Shown: one piece after another, positions 1-8,347 of the stretch
How positions within the stretch are numbered: position 1 is the stretch's first letter
How the letters are laid out: each line of letters opens with the position of its first letter
Made by a program: the position numbers and the translations under genes
Notes under the pieces: model-generated
What the model was told of the DNA's origin: nothing
Databases searched by the model: none
What the model saw: only the letters and a program-made list of their open reading frames with translations
Assembly: GCA_003140835.1 (NCBI GenBank)
Contig: PLLA01000080.1
Location: 11,003 to 75,002, forward strand
Source of the DNA: Candidatus Tumulicola scandinaviensis
Lineage (GTDB): Bacteria > Vulcanimicrobiota > Vulcanimicrobiia > Vulcanimicrobiales > Vulcanimicrobiaceae
DNA: 64,000 nt
Reading direction: 5' to 3'

Positions 1-1875
1 CCCAACACCGTCCCCGCAGCTCCGCCCGCCGCAACCCCGACAATCGCTCAGCAGGCACAACAACTACAGCTCCAGTCTATCGGCCCGCAGCAGCCCTTCC
101 AGGTCGTCATGCCGCGTTCCCGCAATCCACTGGCGGCGTATCGCCCGAGCGGTGTGCCGGCCCTGAATCTCTTCAACTCTCCGCGCCTCCAGAACCTCAT
201 CCGCGACGGCAAGCTCTACATCTCCCTGCGGGACGCCATCGCTCTCGCCCTCGAGAACAACCTCGACCTCGCCTACTTCCGCTATAACTTCCCCATCGCT
301 CAGACCGACATCCTGCGTACCGCAGCAGGCAGTCCCGCCAACGGCGTCAACGCCAGCGTCGTACAGTCCACGCAGGGAGGCTTCGGCGGATCCAGCGGCG
401 GTGGCGGTGGCTCCTCGGGTGGCAGCTCTGCCGCAGCAGGCGCCGGCGGCATTGTCACCTCGACTCTCGGCGAAGGTGCCGTCGTACCCTCTTTTGACCC
501 CTATCTCACCTTCAAAGGCTACGTCGATCACACCGTCGTCCAGGAAGCAAACCAGTTCCTCGTCGGTACGCCGACCCTCAGAACCAACACCATTCAGGGT
601 CAGGCCAATTTCAGCGAATCCTTTCCGCTGGGCACCAACATCTACGCTCAGTACCTGGGACAGCGCATCACCAGCAACTCGCCTTACAACGCCATCAATC
701 CTGAGCTGTATTCCAACTTCGCCGTCCAGATCACGCAGCCCTTCCTCGCCGGATTCGGCCTCTCCTCCAATGAGCGCTACATCCGCATCGCAAAGCGCAA
801 CGCTCAGATCACTGACCTCGTCTTCAGGCAGCAGGTCATTACCACCGTCACTCAGGTCGAAAACATCTACTGGGATCTCGTCAACGCTTATCAGGACGAG
901 CAGATCAAAGAACGCTCCCTCGGCTTCGCCAATCAGACTCTGACGGATGATCAGAAGCAACTCGAGCTCAAGGCCATCCCCGCCATGCAGGTCATGACCG
1001 ACCAGTCCGCTGTTGCGACCGCTGAGGGCAATCTCACCGTTGCCCGCGCCAGCCTCCGCCTCAACGAGCTGCTCATCAAGAACGCGCTCACCAAAACCGA
1101 CGATCCCACCATCGACGAAATGCCCGTCATCCCCCTCGATCTTCGAGGCGCGCCCGATCCCAACGCCGCCAAGGCCATCGACGACCTCATCGCCAGCGCG
1201 GAAAAGAATCGCCCTGAAGTTGCCATCTACCAGATGCAGGCCGATGTGCAGAAGCAGGCCCTCAAGGACATCAACAGTGAGCTCCTGCCCACCCTCAACA
1301 TGTACGGCTACTATGCCGGCGCCGGTACCGCTGGCCCGGCTAACCCCTATTGCAATCTCGGTGCCGAGTGCGCCACTACCCTACCCACCGGTTTCCCCCA
1401 GATGTTCCAGAACATCTTCAACTATTCCTCGCCCGAGTATCAGGTCGGCATGACGCTGTCCATCAACCTGCGCAACCGCCAAAACAAAGCCGATCAGTTC
1501 CGCGCTGTCCTGGCGTACCGCCAGAGCCAGATCACCTACGAGCAGCAGACGAAGGGCATCCGCTTCGACGTCCGTAACTCCCAGTTCGCTCTCGAACAGG
1601 CCCAGGCCCGTGTCGATGCCTCACAAAAAGCCCGCGACCTCGCCCAGCGCACCTTCGACATCACCAAACAGGAACAGCAGCTCGGCGCCAAGTCCAGCTC
1701 CGACACTCTGGCCGCCTCCAGCGCCCTGGCCATTGCCGAATCCGCTCTCGATGCCGCCCAGACCAACTACGAAAAAGCCAAAGTCGACATCGACCGCGCC
1801 ACCGGCGACACCCTGGTGCGCATGAACGTCTCCATCGACGACGCAAGATCCGGCATCGTCACCCACGGCCCATAA
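1..1875 (+). CDS. TolC-family outer-membrane efflux protein (5' truncated by window edge)
   Basis: The reading frame is open from base 1, so the first ATG in the window (109) is probably internal and the N-terminus lies outside. The 588 residues after that ATG look like an outer-membrane efflux protein (OEP/TolC family): an amphipathic start (SLRDAIALALENNLDLAY), beta-strand stretches and long coiled-coil helices rich in Ala and Gln near the C-terminus. Such proteins form the outer-membrane channel of RND or ABC efflux systems. A Gly/Ser-rich linker (residues about 89-116 after the ATG) is unusual for the family. No pump gene is visible; the next genes on the same strand are a regulator and its kinase. 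The family call is firm, the substrate unknown. Confidence 0.85.
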   Translation, partial: PNTVPAAPPAATPTIAQQAQQLQLQSIGPQQPFQVVMPRSRNPLAAYRPSGVPALNLFNSPRLQNLIRDGKLYISLRDAIALALENNLDLAYFRYNFPIAQTDILRTAAGSPANGVNASVVQSTQGGFGGSSGGGGGSSGGSSAAAGAGGIVTSTLGEGAVVPSFDPYLTFKGYVDHTVVQEANQFLVGTPTLRTNTIQGQANFSESFPLGTNIYAQYLGQRITSNSPYNAINPELYSNFAVQITQPFLAGFGLSSNERYIRIAKRNAQITDLVFRQQVITTVTQVENIYWDLVNAYQDEQIKERSLGFANQTLTDDQKQLELKAIPAMQVMTDQSAVATAEGNLTVARASLRLNELLIKNALTKTDDPTIDEMPVIPLDLRGAPDPNAAKAIDDLIASAEKNRPEVAIYQMQADVQKQALKDINSELLPTLNMYGYYAGAGTAGPANPYCNLGAECATTLPTGFPQMFQNIFNYSSPEYQVGMTLSINLRNRQNKADQFRAVLAYRQSQITYEQQTKGIRFDVRNSQFALEQAQARVDASQKARDLAQRTFDITKQEQQLGAKSSSDTLAASSALAIAESALDAAQTNYEKAKVDIDRATGDTLVRMNVSIDDARSGIVTHGP

Positions 1876-1924
1876 AGAAGGAGAATCCCGGGCCGTCCCT
1901 GTAACCTGAGACCTGAACCCTGGC

Positions 1925-3325
1925 ATGAGCACCGCCGCCCAACCCGTCCCCACCGAAACCACCGGCGCCAAACTCGCGCCCTCGGTCCTCATCGCCGACG
2001 ATCAGCCCCACATCCTCGACGCCCTCGAGCTCCTCCTCGAGCCCGAAGGCTACCGCATCGAGAAAGCCACCTCGCCTTACATGGTTCTCGATGCGCTCAA
2101 GTGCAATTCGTTCGATGCGCTGCTCCTCGACCTGAACTACACCCGCGACACCACCTCCGGCCGCGAAGGCCTCGACCTCCTCTCGCAAATTCGCTCCCAC
2201 GAGTCGCAGCTCCCAGTCATCATCATGACCGCGTGGGCCAACGTTGACCTCGCCGTAGAAGCCATGCGCCGCGGCGCGTCCGACTTCATCCAGAAACCCT
2301 GGGACAACGCCCGCCTCCTCACCATCCTCCGCACACAGATCGACCTCTCGAACGCCGTCCGCCGCACCCAGCGCCTCGAAGCCGAAAACCGCCTTCTCCG
2401 CGCCGCTAATTTGCCGGAGATGATCGCCACCGCCGCGATCATGCAGCCCGTCCTCACCACCATCACCCGCATCGGACCCTCCGACGCCAGCGTGCTGATC
2501 ACCGGCGAGCACGGCACCGGCAAAGAAGTCGTCGCGCAGACCCTCCACGCCCTCTCCTCGCGCGCCTCGCGCTCCATGGTCGCCGTCAACACCGGCGCGC
2601 TCCCCGAGGGCACCTTCGAGTCAGAACTCTTCGGCCACGTCAAAGGCGCATTCACCGACGCGCGCACCGAGCGCATCGGCCGCTTCGAGCTCGCCGAAGG
2701 CGGAACCCTCTTCCTCGACGAGATCGCCAACGTCCCCATGCGCCAGCAGTCCAAGCTCCTCCGCGTCCTCGAGACCGGTGAGATGGAGCGGGTCGGCTCC
2801 TCAAAAACCCGTCGCGTCAACGTCCGCATTATCTCGGCTACCAACGCTGACATCCGCAAGGAAGTCGAAGCCGGCAATTTCCGCGCCGATCTTCTCTTTC
2901 GCCTCAATACGGTGGAAATCCACCTGCCGCCCCTGCGCGAGCGCCGCGAAGACATCCCGCCGCTGGCCGCGCATTTCCTCTCCCGCTACGCGCAGCGCTA
3001 CCGCAAACAGGTGCAGGGCATCGACCAGGCCGCCATGGACCTGATGCTCCACTACGCCTGGCCGGGCAACGTCCGCGAGCTCGACCACACCATCGAGCGC
3101 GCCGTCCTCATGTCGCGCGAGGACATCATCGACGTCACCGATCTCGGCCTCTCGCCGGCCCGCGTCTCCACTCAGGCCCTTGAAGAGATGTCCCTTGAGT
3201 CGGTGGAGAGTATCCTCATCCGCAAAGCCCTCTCGCGCTGCAACGGCAACGTGAGCCAGGCGGCAGAAGCCCTCGGTCTCAGCCGAGGCGCTCTCTACCG
3301 GCGGATGGAAAAATATGGCATCTGA
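1925..3325 (+). CDS. sigma-54-dependent NtrC-family response regulator
   Basis: 466 residues with three domains. The receiver (about 20-130) has acidic pair D25/D26, likely phosphoacceptor D69 and K124. The AAA+ domain (about 165-400) has Walker A GEHGTGKE near 194-201 and Walker B TLFLDE near 261-266. The C-terminal Fis-type helix-turn-helix ends in RGALYRRMEKYGI. The sigma-54 contact loop reads GAFTDA (241-246) instead of the usual GAFTGA; this is a variant known in some family members. The protein should activate sigma-54 promoters when phosphorylated, most likely by the kinase encoded just downstream. The ATG start follows a 49-base gap after the TolC-like gene. Confidence 0.93.
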   Translation: MSTAAQPVPTETTGAKLAPSVLIADDQPHILDALELLLEPEGYRIEKATSPYMVLDALKCNSFDALLLDLNYTRDTTSGREGLDLLSQIRSHESQLPVIIMTAWANVDLAVEAMRRGASDFIQKPWDNARLLTILRTQIDLSNAVRRTQRLEAENRLLRAANLPEMIATAAIMQPVLTTITRIGPSDASVLITGEHGTGKEVVAQTLHALSSRASRSMVAVNTGALPEGTFESELFGHVKGAFTDARTERIGRFELAEGGTLFLDEIANVPMRQQSKLLRVLETGEMERVGSSKTRRVNVRIISATNADIRKEVEAGNFRADLLFRLNTVEIHLPPLRERREDIPPLAAHFLSRYAQRYRKQVQGIDQAAMDLMLHYAWPGNVRELDHTIERAVLMSREDIIDVTDLGLSPARVSTQALEEMSLESVESILIRKALSRCNGNVSQAAEALGLSRGALYRRMEKYGI

Positions 3326-3330
3326 CGATT

Positions 3331-3408
3331 GTCATCCTGAGCGGAGCGCCGCCACAAAACTTTCCAGCGGTGCACGGACATACACGGCGCGCAGTCGAAG
3401 GACTCCCC
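3331..3408. repeat. intergenic GTCATCCTGAGCG...AGTCGAAGGAC repeat copy
   Basis: The gap between the regulator and the kinase contains GTCATCCTGAGCGGAGCG at its left end and GCAGTCGAAGGACTCC at its right end. The same words recur near 10065, 26984 and 33594, and GTCATCCTGAGCG also occurs inside the kinase gene. This is a dispersed short palindromic-type element. Its function is unknown, and similar words are common between genes in several phyla. Confidence 0.6.
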
Positions 3409-3484
3409 GAAACGCGGTGAGGGGAATCGGTCGTGCAGCGGCCGAAAAAGATCTGAAGCGGTGAACTGATTACGGGAGTCCACC

Positions 3485-5191
3485 TTGTCTCAGCGTCCCT
3501 ACACCCACCGCAAACCCAAACGCCAAAGCATCTCCTTCGAGGCGCGCCTCCGCATCTTCTGCACCGTCGCCGCCCTCCTCTTCATGGGACTCTGCGCTGC
3601 CGTCCTCACCCTCCTGCACGTGACCGCCGGACCCATGCTCGCCACCCTGGGCATCCTCCTCCTCATCCTGCTTCTCGTCTTCGCCGCATTCATCGAAGAA
3701 GCCATCCGCCCCATCCAGACCCTCGCCAACGTCGTCGCCGCCCTCCGCGAAGAGGACTACTCCTTCCGCGCACGCGGCGCCAATCGCGAGGACTCCGTCG
3801 GCCAGCTCTCGCTGGAAATCAACGCCCTCGCCGACACACTCCAGGCCCAGCGCGTCGGCGCTCTCGAAGCCGTCGCACTCCTGCGCCGCGTCATCGCCGA
3901 AATGGACGCCCCCGTCCTCGCTTTCGACCAGGAAGCCCGCCTCCGCCTCCTCAACCCCGCTGCCGAGCGCGTCTTCTCGCTGCTGCCCGCGCGCGACCTC
4001 GGCAAAACCGCTTCCGACCTCAACCTCGCCGATCTCCTCGACGAGCCCAGCGAAGCCGTCCTCCAGCTCGATCTCCAGCGCCCACCCGCTCCAAACGCAA
4101 AGCGCGCCGACCCCAGCCAGCCCGCCCGCTGGATGATCCGCCGCGGCGCCTTCCGCCAGCGCGGCCTCCCTCACACCCTGGTCGTTCTCTCCGACGTCAG
4201 CGCCGCCCTACGCGAAGAGGAGCGCCTCGCCTGGCGCCGCCTCATCCGCGTCATCGGCCACGAAATCTCCAACTCCCTAACACCCATCAAGTCCATCGCC
4301 GGCAGCCTGCGCTCCCGCATCCTGCCCGCCGCACTGCGCCCCGAGACTCCGATCTCAGCAACGCCCATCCCCGCGCCCTCCAACGGCGTGCTGCAGCGCG
4401 ACCTCCAGCGAGGCCTCAGCGTCATCGAAAACCGCGCCGAGTCCCTCAACCGATTCGTCCAGGCCTATCGCCAGCTCGCCCAGCTCCCAGCGCCCATTCT
4501 CAAACGCGTCCCGCTCCAGCCGCTCCTCGAGCGCGTCGTCTCGCTCGAAATCCGCCTCGACGTCCGCCTCCTCGCCGCCCCCGACGTCGACCTGTTAGCC
4601 GACACCGACCAAATCGAGCAACTCCTCATCAACCTCGTCCGCAACGCCGTCGAATCCGCCCTGACCTGCGTAGACGAAGAACCGGAGTCCTTAACCTCCG
4701 CCTCCTCCCCCGATGTCATTGCGAGCGAAGCACAGCGCAGCGAACATTTGCGCGCTGTAACGAGTGCTCAACAAGCAGGGGATGCAGAAGAAAATAGAAA
4801 ATCTGTCATCCTGAGCGAAGCTTCCGAATCTGTTGCGCCCGCTTTTGGGCGCAACAAACAATCAGAACGCGAGTCGAACGGACCTGCTTTTTCTTCAGCC
4901 GCCCAATCCACAAAGCCCTGCACGCCCGAAGTCACCATCAGAGCCACCGAAGACGGAGACCTCGCCTCGATCGTCATCGAAGACAACGGCCCAGGCCTCG
5001 CCAACCCCGAGAACCTCTTCGTCCCCCTCTACACGACAAAGAAATCCGGCTCCGGAGTAGGCCTCGCCCTCGCCCGCCAAATCGTCGAAGCCCACGGAGG
5101 CGTCATCGACCTCCGCAACAAACCCAACCACACCGGCTGCATCGCCGAAGTCCGCATCCCCATCGCCGAACGCAGCCGCGGGTCCCAATGA
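3485..5191 (+). CDS. NtrY-like membrane sensor histidine kinase with in-frame repeat insertion
   Basis: 568 residues from a TTG start that has GGGAG upstream. In order: two membrane segments (about 22-45 and 50-70), a HAMP-like linker (70-120), a PAS-like region (125-235), a HisKA domain with phosphoacceptor H259 in IGHEISNSLTPIK, and an HATPase domain with N box INLVRNAVE (about 382-390), G1 DNGPGL and G2 GSGVGLALA. Between the N box and G1, about 85 residues (395-480) are low-complexity and encoded partly by the intergenic repeat words GTCATTGCGAGCGAAG and GTCATCCTGAGCGAAG. The core motifs remain, so it may still work. It probably phosphorylates the regulator upstream; the signal is unknown. 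Confidence 0.9.
   Translation: MSQRPYTHRKPKRQSISFEARLRIFCTVAALLFMGLCAAVLTLLHVTAGPMLATLGILLLILLLVFAAFIEEAIRPIQTLANVVAALREEDYSFRARGANREDSVGQLSLEINALADTLQAQRVGALEAVALLRRVIAEMDAPVLAFDQEARLRLLNPAAERVFSLLPARDLGKTASDLNLADLLDEPSEAVLQLDLQRPPAPNAKRADPSQPARWMIRRGAFRQRGLPHTLVVLSDVSAALREEERLAWRRLIRVIGHEISNSLTPIKSIAGSLRSRILPAALRPETPISATPIPAPSNGVLQRDLQRGLSVIENRAESLNRFVQAYRQLAQLPAPILKRVPLQPLLERVVSLEIRLDVRLLAAPDVDLLADTDQIEQLLINLVRNAVESALTCVDEEPESLTSASSPDVIASEAQRSEHLRAVTSAQQAGDAEENRKSVILSEASESVAPAFGRNKQSERESNGPAFSSAAQSTKPCTPEVTIRATEDGDLASIVIEDNGPGLANPENLFVPLYTTKKSGSGVGLALARQIVEAHGGVIDLRNKPNHTGCIAEVRIPIAERSRGSQ
4667..4925. repeat. repeat-derived insertion inside the kinase ATPase domain
   Basis: This coding stretch carries GTCATTGCGAGCGAAG near 4713 and GTCATCCTGAGCGAAG near 4805, plus a perfect 9-bp inverted repeat GTTGCGCCC/GGGCGCAAC at 4832-4840 and 4847-4855. 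These words are normally intergenic. Here they are in frame and lengthen the variable loop of the HATPase fold, where family members tolerate length changes. Confidence 0.65.
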
Positions 5192-5220
5192 ATGATCGGG
5201 GAACGTCGGCGCTGTCCGCG

Positions 5221-5601
5221 CTACTCCATCTGCCGGTACATGCTCTCGAAATCGAAATAGTTCCAGCTCTCGACGATCTTGCCTTCGCGCACATGGACCA
5301 TGATCATTCCAGTGAAGCGAATCGGTGTGCGGCCGGATCCATCACCACGATCGATGGCGGTGATGACACAACGCGCGGCCACCATATCGCCCTGAGTCAA
5401 CTTGTGTTCGACCGTAACCTGCACGTCGGAGAGATCCGCAAGCAATGAACGAAACATTCTCTTGAACTCCGGTAACTGGATAACCTTCTCTCCGTCCCCG
5501 CCCATTAGGTCGTGGATGACCACATCGGCCGCCATGAGCTCGTCCATGGCTGCTTCGTTTCCCTTATTCCAAACTTCCTCAAACCATTTTTCCAAAACCA
5601 T
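5221..5601 (-). CDS. SnoaL-like / NTF2-fold small protein
   Basis: 126 residues from ATG 5601, chosen because AGAGGAG lies about 8 bases upstream and the family similarity begins at MVLEKWFEEVWNKGNE. The open frame continues upstream but that part belongs to a decayed neighbour. The pattern (EEVWNKGNEAAMDELMAAD near the start, EGKIVESWNYFD near the end) is typical of SnoaL-like ester-cyclase or NTF2-fold proteins. Members bind small hydrophobic ligands, and many have no known substrate. The 3' end points at the kinase gene, so the two are convergent. Confidence 0.8.
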   Translation of the reverse strand: MVLEKWFEEVWNKGNEAAMDELMAADVVIHDLMGGDGEKVIQLPEFKRMFRSLLADLSDVQVTVEHKLTQGDMVAARCVITAIDRGDGSGRTPIRFTGMIMVHVREGKIVESWNYFDFESMYRQME

Positions 5602-5940
5602 AACGTCCACTCCTCTGAATGAATTTTGTGAGTAGCGCATCTGCGGAAAGGGCGTCGCAACGACGGAAAGCGAGCAGGCCCGCATCGACCAATGCAGCCA
5701 TCCGATTCCAGACCAGCGCTCTCCCCAACCCTGCCGGAGCGTCGTGTCCGCAGGTAAGAACAACATCGACAGGGTCCCTGCGGACAGAGCGGCACGGCTA
5801 AACACCCCGGGCAGAACCAATAGCCCCATGAGTGCTTCGGCCCACGGCCAGGCCAACGTTCAGTCGGACTGTGGGCGCGCAGGAAGTGACAGGTCGGAGA
5901 CCGATCCCCGATCCCCCGCTCCTCCTCTGCCGCCGGCATG
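5602..5940 (-). pseudogene. decayed MauE/DoxX-like membrane protein
   Basis: Two adjacent frames on the minus strand each hold part of what looks like one small membrane protein. One frame gives WPWAEALMGLLVLPGVFSRA (from about 5853). After about 5755 another frame gives LTCGHDAPAGLGRALVWNR followed by a hydrophobic helix ending near 5610. Together they resemble the C-terminal half of MauE-type proteins (Cys-Gly motif followed by a last membrane helix). A TGA precedes the first piece, so the N-terminus is missing too. The call rests on pattern only. Confidence 0.35.
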
Positions 5941-5960
5941 ACAACTACTTCACAATTATT

Positions 5961-5999
5961 GATTATCTATAAGTCGCCAGGTTGCAGATTATTTATAAT
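5961..5999 (+). promoter_or_regulatory. AT-rich direct repeat and -10 box upstream of the GntR gene
   Basis: Two 13-bp words, GATTATCTATAAG (5961-5973) and GATTATTTATAAT (5987-5999), differ at two positions and are 26 bp apart in an otherwise GC-rich region. The second contains TATAAT (5994-5999). With transcription starting about 7 bases later, the mRNA would begin almost at the ATG at 6007. The repeat could be an operator for the adjacent regulator. No good -35 box was found. Confidence 0.45.
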
Positions 6000-6006
6000 T
6001 CCTGCC

Positions 6007-6672
6007 ATGTCGAACACCCACAACGCTCTCCGCCGGGACTCCATGGCCGAACGTGTCAGGCAGGAACTGTTGCGCAGAATCATGAGCGGCGATCTGGCCC
6101 CCGGAACCCGCCTCGTGGAACTTGAGGTCGCCCGCGATCTCAATACCAGTCAGGGGCCGGTCCGGGAAGCTCTGCGCCAACTCGAAGGGATCGATCTTGT
6201 GGTGACCGAACCCTATAAGGGGACTCGCGTTCGAGATGTCACCGCGCAGGATATTGGTGAAGCGTTCATGGTGCGAGCATCGCTTGAGGAATTGGCGGGC
6301 CAGCGGGCAGCGAAATCGTTGAAGGGCAGGGTTGGTGAGCTCAGAAAGGAAGCGGAGGCGATCCGGAAAGCCGCAACCCAAAAGAACATTGAGCTCTATG
6401 CGAAACACGATCACAACTTCCATCGCATGATTGTTGAGGCGGCACAAAACAGAATCCTGCTGCGCACCTGGAACTCTCTGGCCTTTGAAGTTCGCACCCA
6501 GATCAGATTGGCTAAAGGGAAAGTGAATCTCAGTCAAACCCAGGAAGCTCACTGGGAGATACTCAAGGCGCTCGAACTTGGCAATGGAAATAGCGCTGGA
6601 CGTCTGCTGCATAAGCACATCTACTGTCTGCCGGATTTGGATTGTGGTGAAGCGAAGATGATCTCTCTGTAG
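6007..6672 (+). CDS. GntR-family (FadR/FCD subfamily) transcriptional regulator
   Basis: 221 residues from ATG 6007. An open frame reaches 5938, but its extra 23 residues come from AT-rich promoter sequence. The winged helix spans about 10-75 (MSGDLAPGTRLVELEVARDL, GPVREALRQLE). The FCD ligand/metal domain spans about 85-210 and shows HDHNFHRMIVEAAQN and the later EAHWEILKAL and LLHKHI histidines. FCD regulators usually repress genes for organic-acid or sugar-acid use. No such genes are adjacent, so the target is unknown; autoregulation through the direct repeat upstream is likely. Confidence 0.88.
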   Translation: MSNTHNALRRDSMAERVRQELLRRIMSGDLAPGTRLVELEVARDLNTSQGPVREALRQLEGIDLVVTEPYKGTRVRDVTAQDIGEAFMVRASLEELAGQRAAKSLKGRVGELRKEAEAIRKAATQKNIELYAKHDHNFHRMIVEAAQNRILLRTWNSLAFEVRTQIRLAKGKVNLSQTQEAHWEILKALELGNGNSAGRLLHKHIYCLPDLDCGEAKMISL

Positions 6673-7006
6673 GGCTATTTCCTCTGCTCAACGCATGAGG
6701 CCGTTCCTCTCACCACCGCGAGCTGGCAGATTCTGCGGGGGCAATCAAGCCGGCGCGAACCCGGGGCCACTTCACCTACTTACGCAGCAACCCCTGCACC
6801 AACCCGCCCAACCCCTTCTTCCCAGCTCCCAAACTGCTCTTCACCATCGCCCCCGCATCCGCCGAACGCTCCCGGTCGTAACGAACTCCCACTGCGCGGG
6901 CTCTTTCCAGGAGCGAGCGTGAGTGCACATGGGGTGCTGCGCAGCGGCACGACGGTAAAAGCCACGGCCTCAGGCCGCATGAAAAGGCCCGGACAGAAAA
7001 GGGGCT
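6673..7006. other. intergenic region with rearrangement debris
   Basis: No intact gene. It holds the first of two AsmA tail fragments (6776-6885) and a GC-rich stretch near 6940-7025 with the small palindrome CGGCCTCAGGCCG. The convergent ends of the GntR gene and the DUF4386 gene bound it. Confidence 0.6.
6776..6885 (-). pseudogene. AsmA-family C-terminal fragment, copy 1
   Basis: On the minus strand the frame ending in TAG at 6776-6778 reads DAGAMVKSSLGAGKKGLGG followed by LVQGLLRK and stop. It matches the tail of copy 2 (7818-7951), which reads GAMVKGSLGAGKKGLGG and LVQGLLPK. Upstream the similarity stops abruptly. AsmA-family proteins are large envelope proteins of over 600 residues; only the last 30 or so remain here. 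Confidence 0.55.
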
Positions 7007-7549
7007 TCAGCCCCGGGCCTTCTCCTCCCATCGCTCAACATTCACCCCCATCACCAGGAGCCACAGGAACACCGACACCTCCCCGGCCAGCCCGCAGGCC
7101 AGATTCCAGGGGAACAGCCGCGAGGACATATAAGTCAGCCAACCCAAACCGCCCACCGCAATCAGCACGCCCAGAAACCGAGGAAGAAACCTCGACCTGA
7201 AGATGAGATAGCCGATCAGAATGCAAAAGCCTCCGTGAAACACCATGGCCACGTCGGTGCCGTGAGCATTCAAGTGAATCGCCTCCAGAGTGAGGCCCAC
7301 GAAGTTCAAGGCCGCCGCAAGCATAGACAGACCCCGGTTCACCGGCCTCAAAAGGGCGTAGAGGACCAGGGTCACTGCGAACATGCCCACGATCTCGATG
7401 ACACCGGCGGCGCGATTCATCTTGCCGGGAAAGAGCCACTCGAGCGTCTGAGCCGTCAGCAAGGTGAAGAAGTAGAGCCCACCGGCGATCCTGGCCTTGA
7501 ATCGCGGCGACACTTTCTCAACCCGCTGGATCGTGACTGTCGCGCTCAT
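7007..7549 (-). CDS. DUF4386-family integral membrane protein
   Basis: 180 residues from ATG 7549 with GGAGGA just upstream. The N-terminal SPRFKARIAGGLYFF and the later GFCILIGYLIFRSRFLPRF with LGVLIAVGGLGWL are the hallmark of DUF4386 proteins. About five membrane helices can be seen. The usual family length is somewhat over 200 residues, and here the segment between the first helix and RAAGVIEIVG appears short, so one hydrophobic segment may be lost. Function of the family is unknown. Confidence 0.78.
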   Translation of the reverse strand: MSATVTIQRVEKVSPRFKARIAGGLYFFTLLTAQTLEWLFPGKMNRAAGVIEIVGMFAVTLVLYALLRPVNRGLSMLAAALNFVGLTLEAIHLNAHGTDVAMVFHGGFCILIGYLIFRSRFLPRFLGVLIAVGGLGWLTYMSSRLFPWNLACGLAGEVSVFLWLLVMGVNVERWEEKARG

Positions 7550-7817
7550 GCTCTTTCCTCCTCATGCAAGGGATCGCATCAAGCGCAGGCGAATCAAACG
7601 ATGGAAACACCCATCATTCCTCTGAGCGCGACGGACCGGCAACCGTTGATCTCACAATAGGCGCGTCGACTGCACCAGAGTGGGCAATATCGCTCACACA
7701 TCGAATGAAAGAGCTGCACCTGAAAGAGCTGCTCCTGAGAACGGCCGGGGGACGTTCGTGCGAGAAGGGGCGGTACAAACCAGGGCGACGAGAGCCAGCG
7801 CATCAGAAAGACCCGCC

Positions 7818-7951
7818 CTACTTAGGCAGCAACCCCTGCACCAACCCGCCCAACCCCTTCTTCCCAGCCCCCAAACTACCCTTCACCATCGCGCCCACAT
7901 CCGCCCGAATCACCGGGTCCGCCGTAGTCCCCGTAATCGTCAGCGGCACCG
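7818..7951 (-). pseudogene. AsmA-family C-terminal fragment, copy 2
   Basis: The frame ending in TAG at 7818-7820 reads VPLTITGTTADPVIRADVG and then GAMVKGSLGAGKKGLGG, LVQGLLPK, stop. This is the typical end of an AsmA-family protein. It is cut upstream near 7951, where the 3' end of the neighbouring membrane-protein gene takes over in a different frame. It duplicates copy 1 at 6776-6885 but extends about 15 residues further. Confidence 0.6.
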
Positions 7952-8347
7952 TACCCGCGTCGCTGCTACCGCAAACAACACCCCCAGCACCAGCACGCCT
8001 GGAGCAATCGCCCACCGTCCCTCAAACCCATCCACCATCGCGTCCAGCAACTGTACCAGCGCGTACAGCACCATCAACCCCTTCAGGGCTCCCCACGCAC
8101 GCAGCCGCAACATCACAATCAGCAGCACACCCAGCGCAAGATTCCGCGAGAACAAATATCCCGCAAAAACCCGCACCGCGCCCGTCACCTCATCTGTCGG
8201 AGAAAGCAGCAGCGCCGGACGCACAACCGCAATCAGAGCCCCCGCCACCATCACCAGTGCTCCCAGGATCACAACCGCCGTAACCCACCCCGGCGCCCCA
8301 CCATCGGACCTCGCCACCGACACACCTGCCCTGACCGGTCGCTCCAT
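7940..8347 (-). CDS. small multi-pass membrane protein (DUF4267-like)
   Basis: 135 residues from ATG 8347 with GAGGGAGGG upstream. Four hydrophobic segments are visible: about 20-42, 62-80, 88-105 and 113-130, with the motif FSRNLALGVLLIVMLRLRAW. This pattern is seen in DUF4267-type proteins of unknown function. The last few codons run into the AsmA fragment, so the native stop was probably replaced at the recombination point near 7951. Confidence 0.65.
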   Translation of the reverse strand: MERPVRAGVSVARSDGGAPGWVTAVVILGALVMVAGALIAVVRPALLLSPTDEVTGAVRVFAGYLFSRNLALGVLLIVMLRLRAWGALKGLMVLYALVQLLDAMVDGFEGRWAIAPGVLVLGVLFAVAATRVRCR

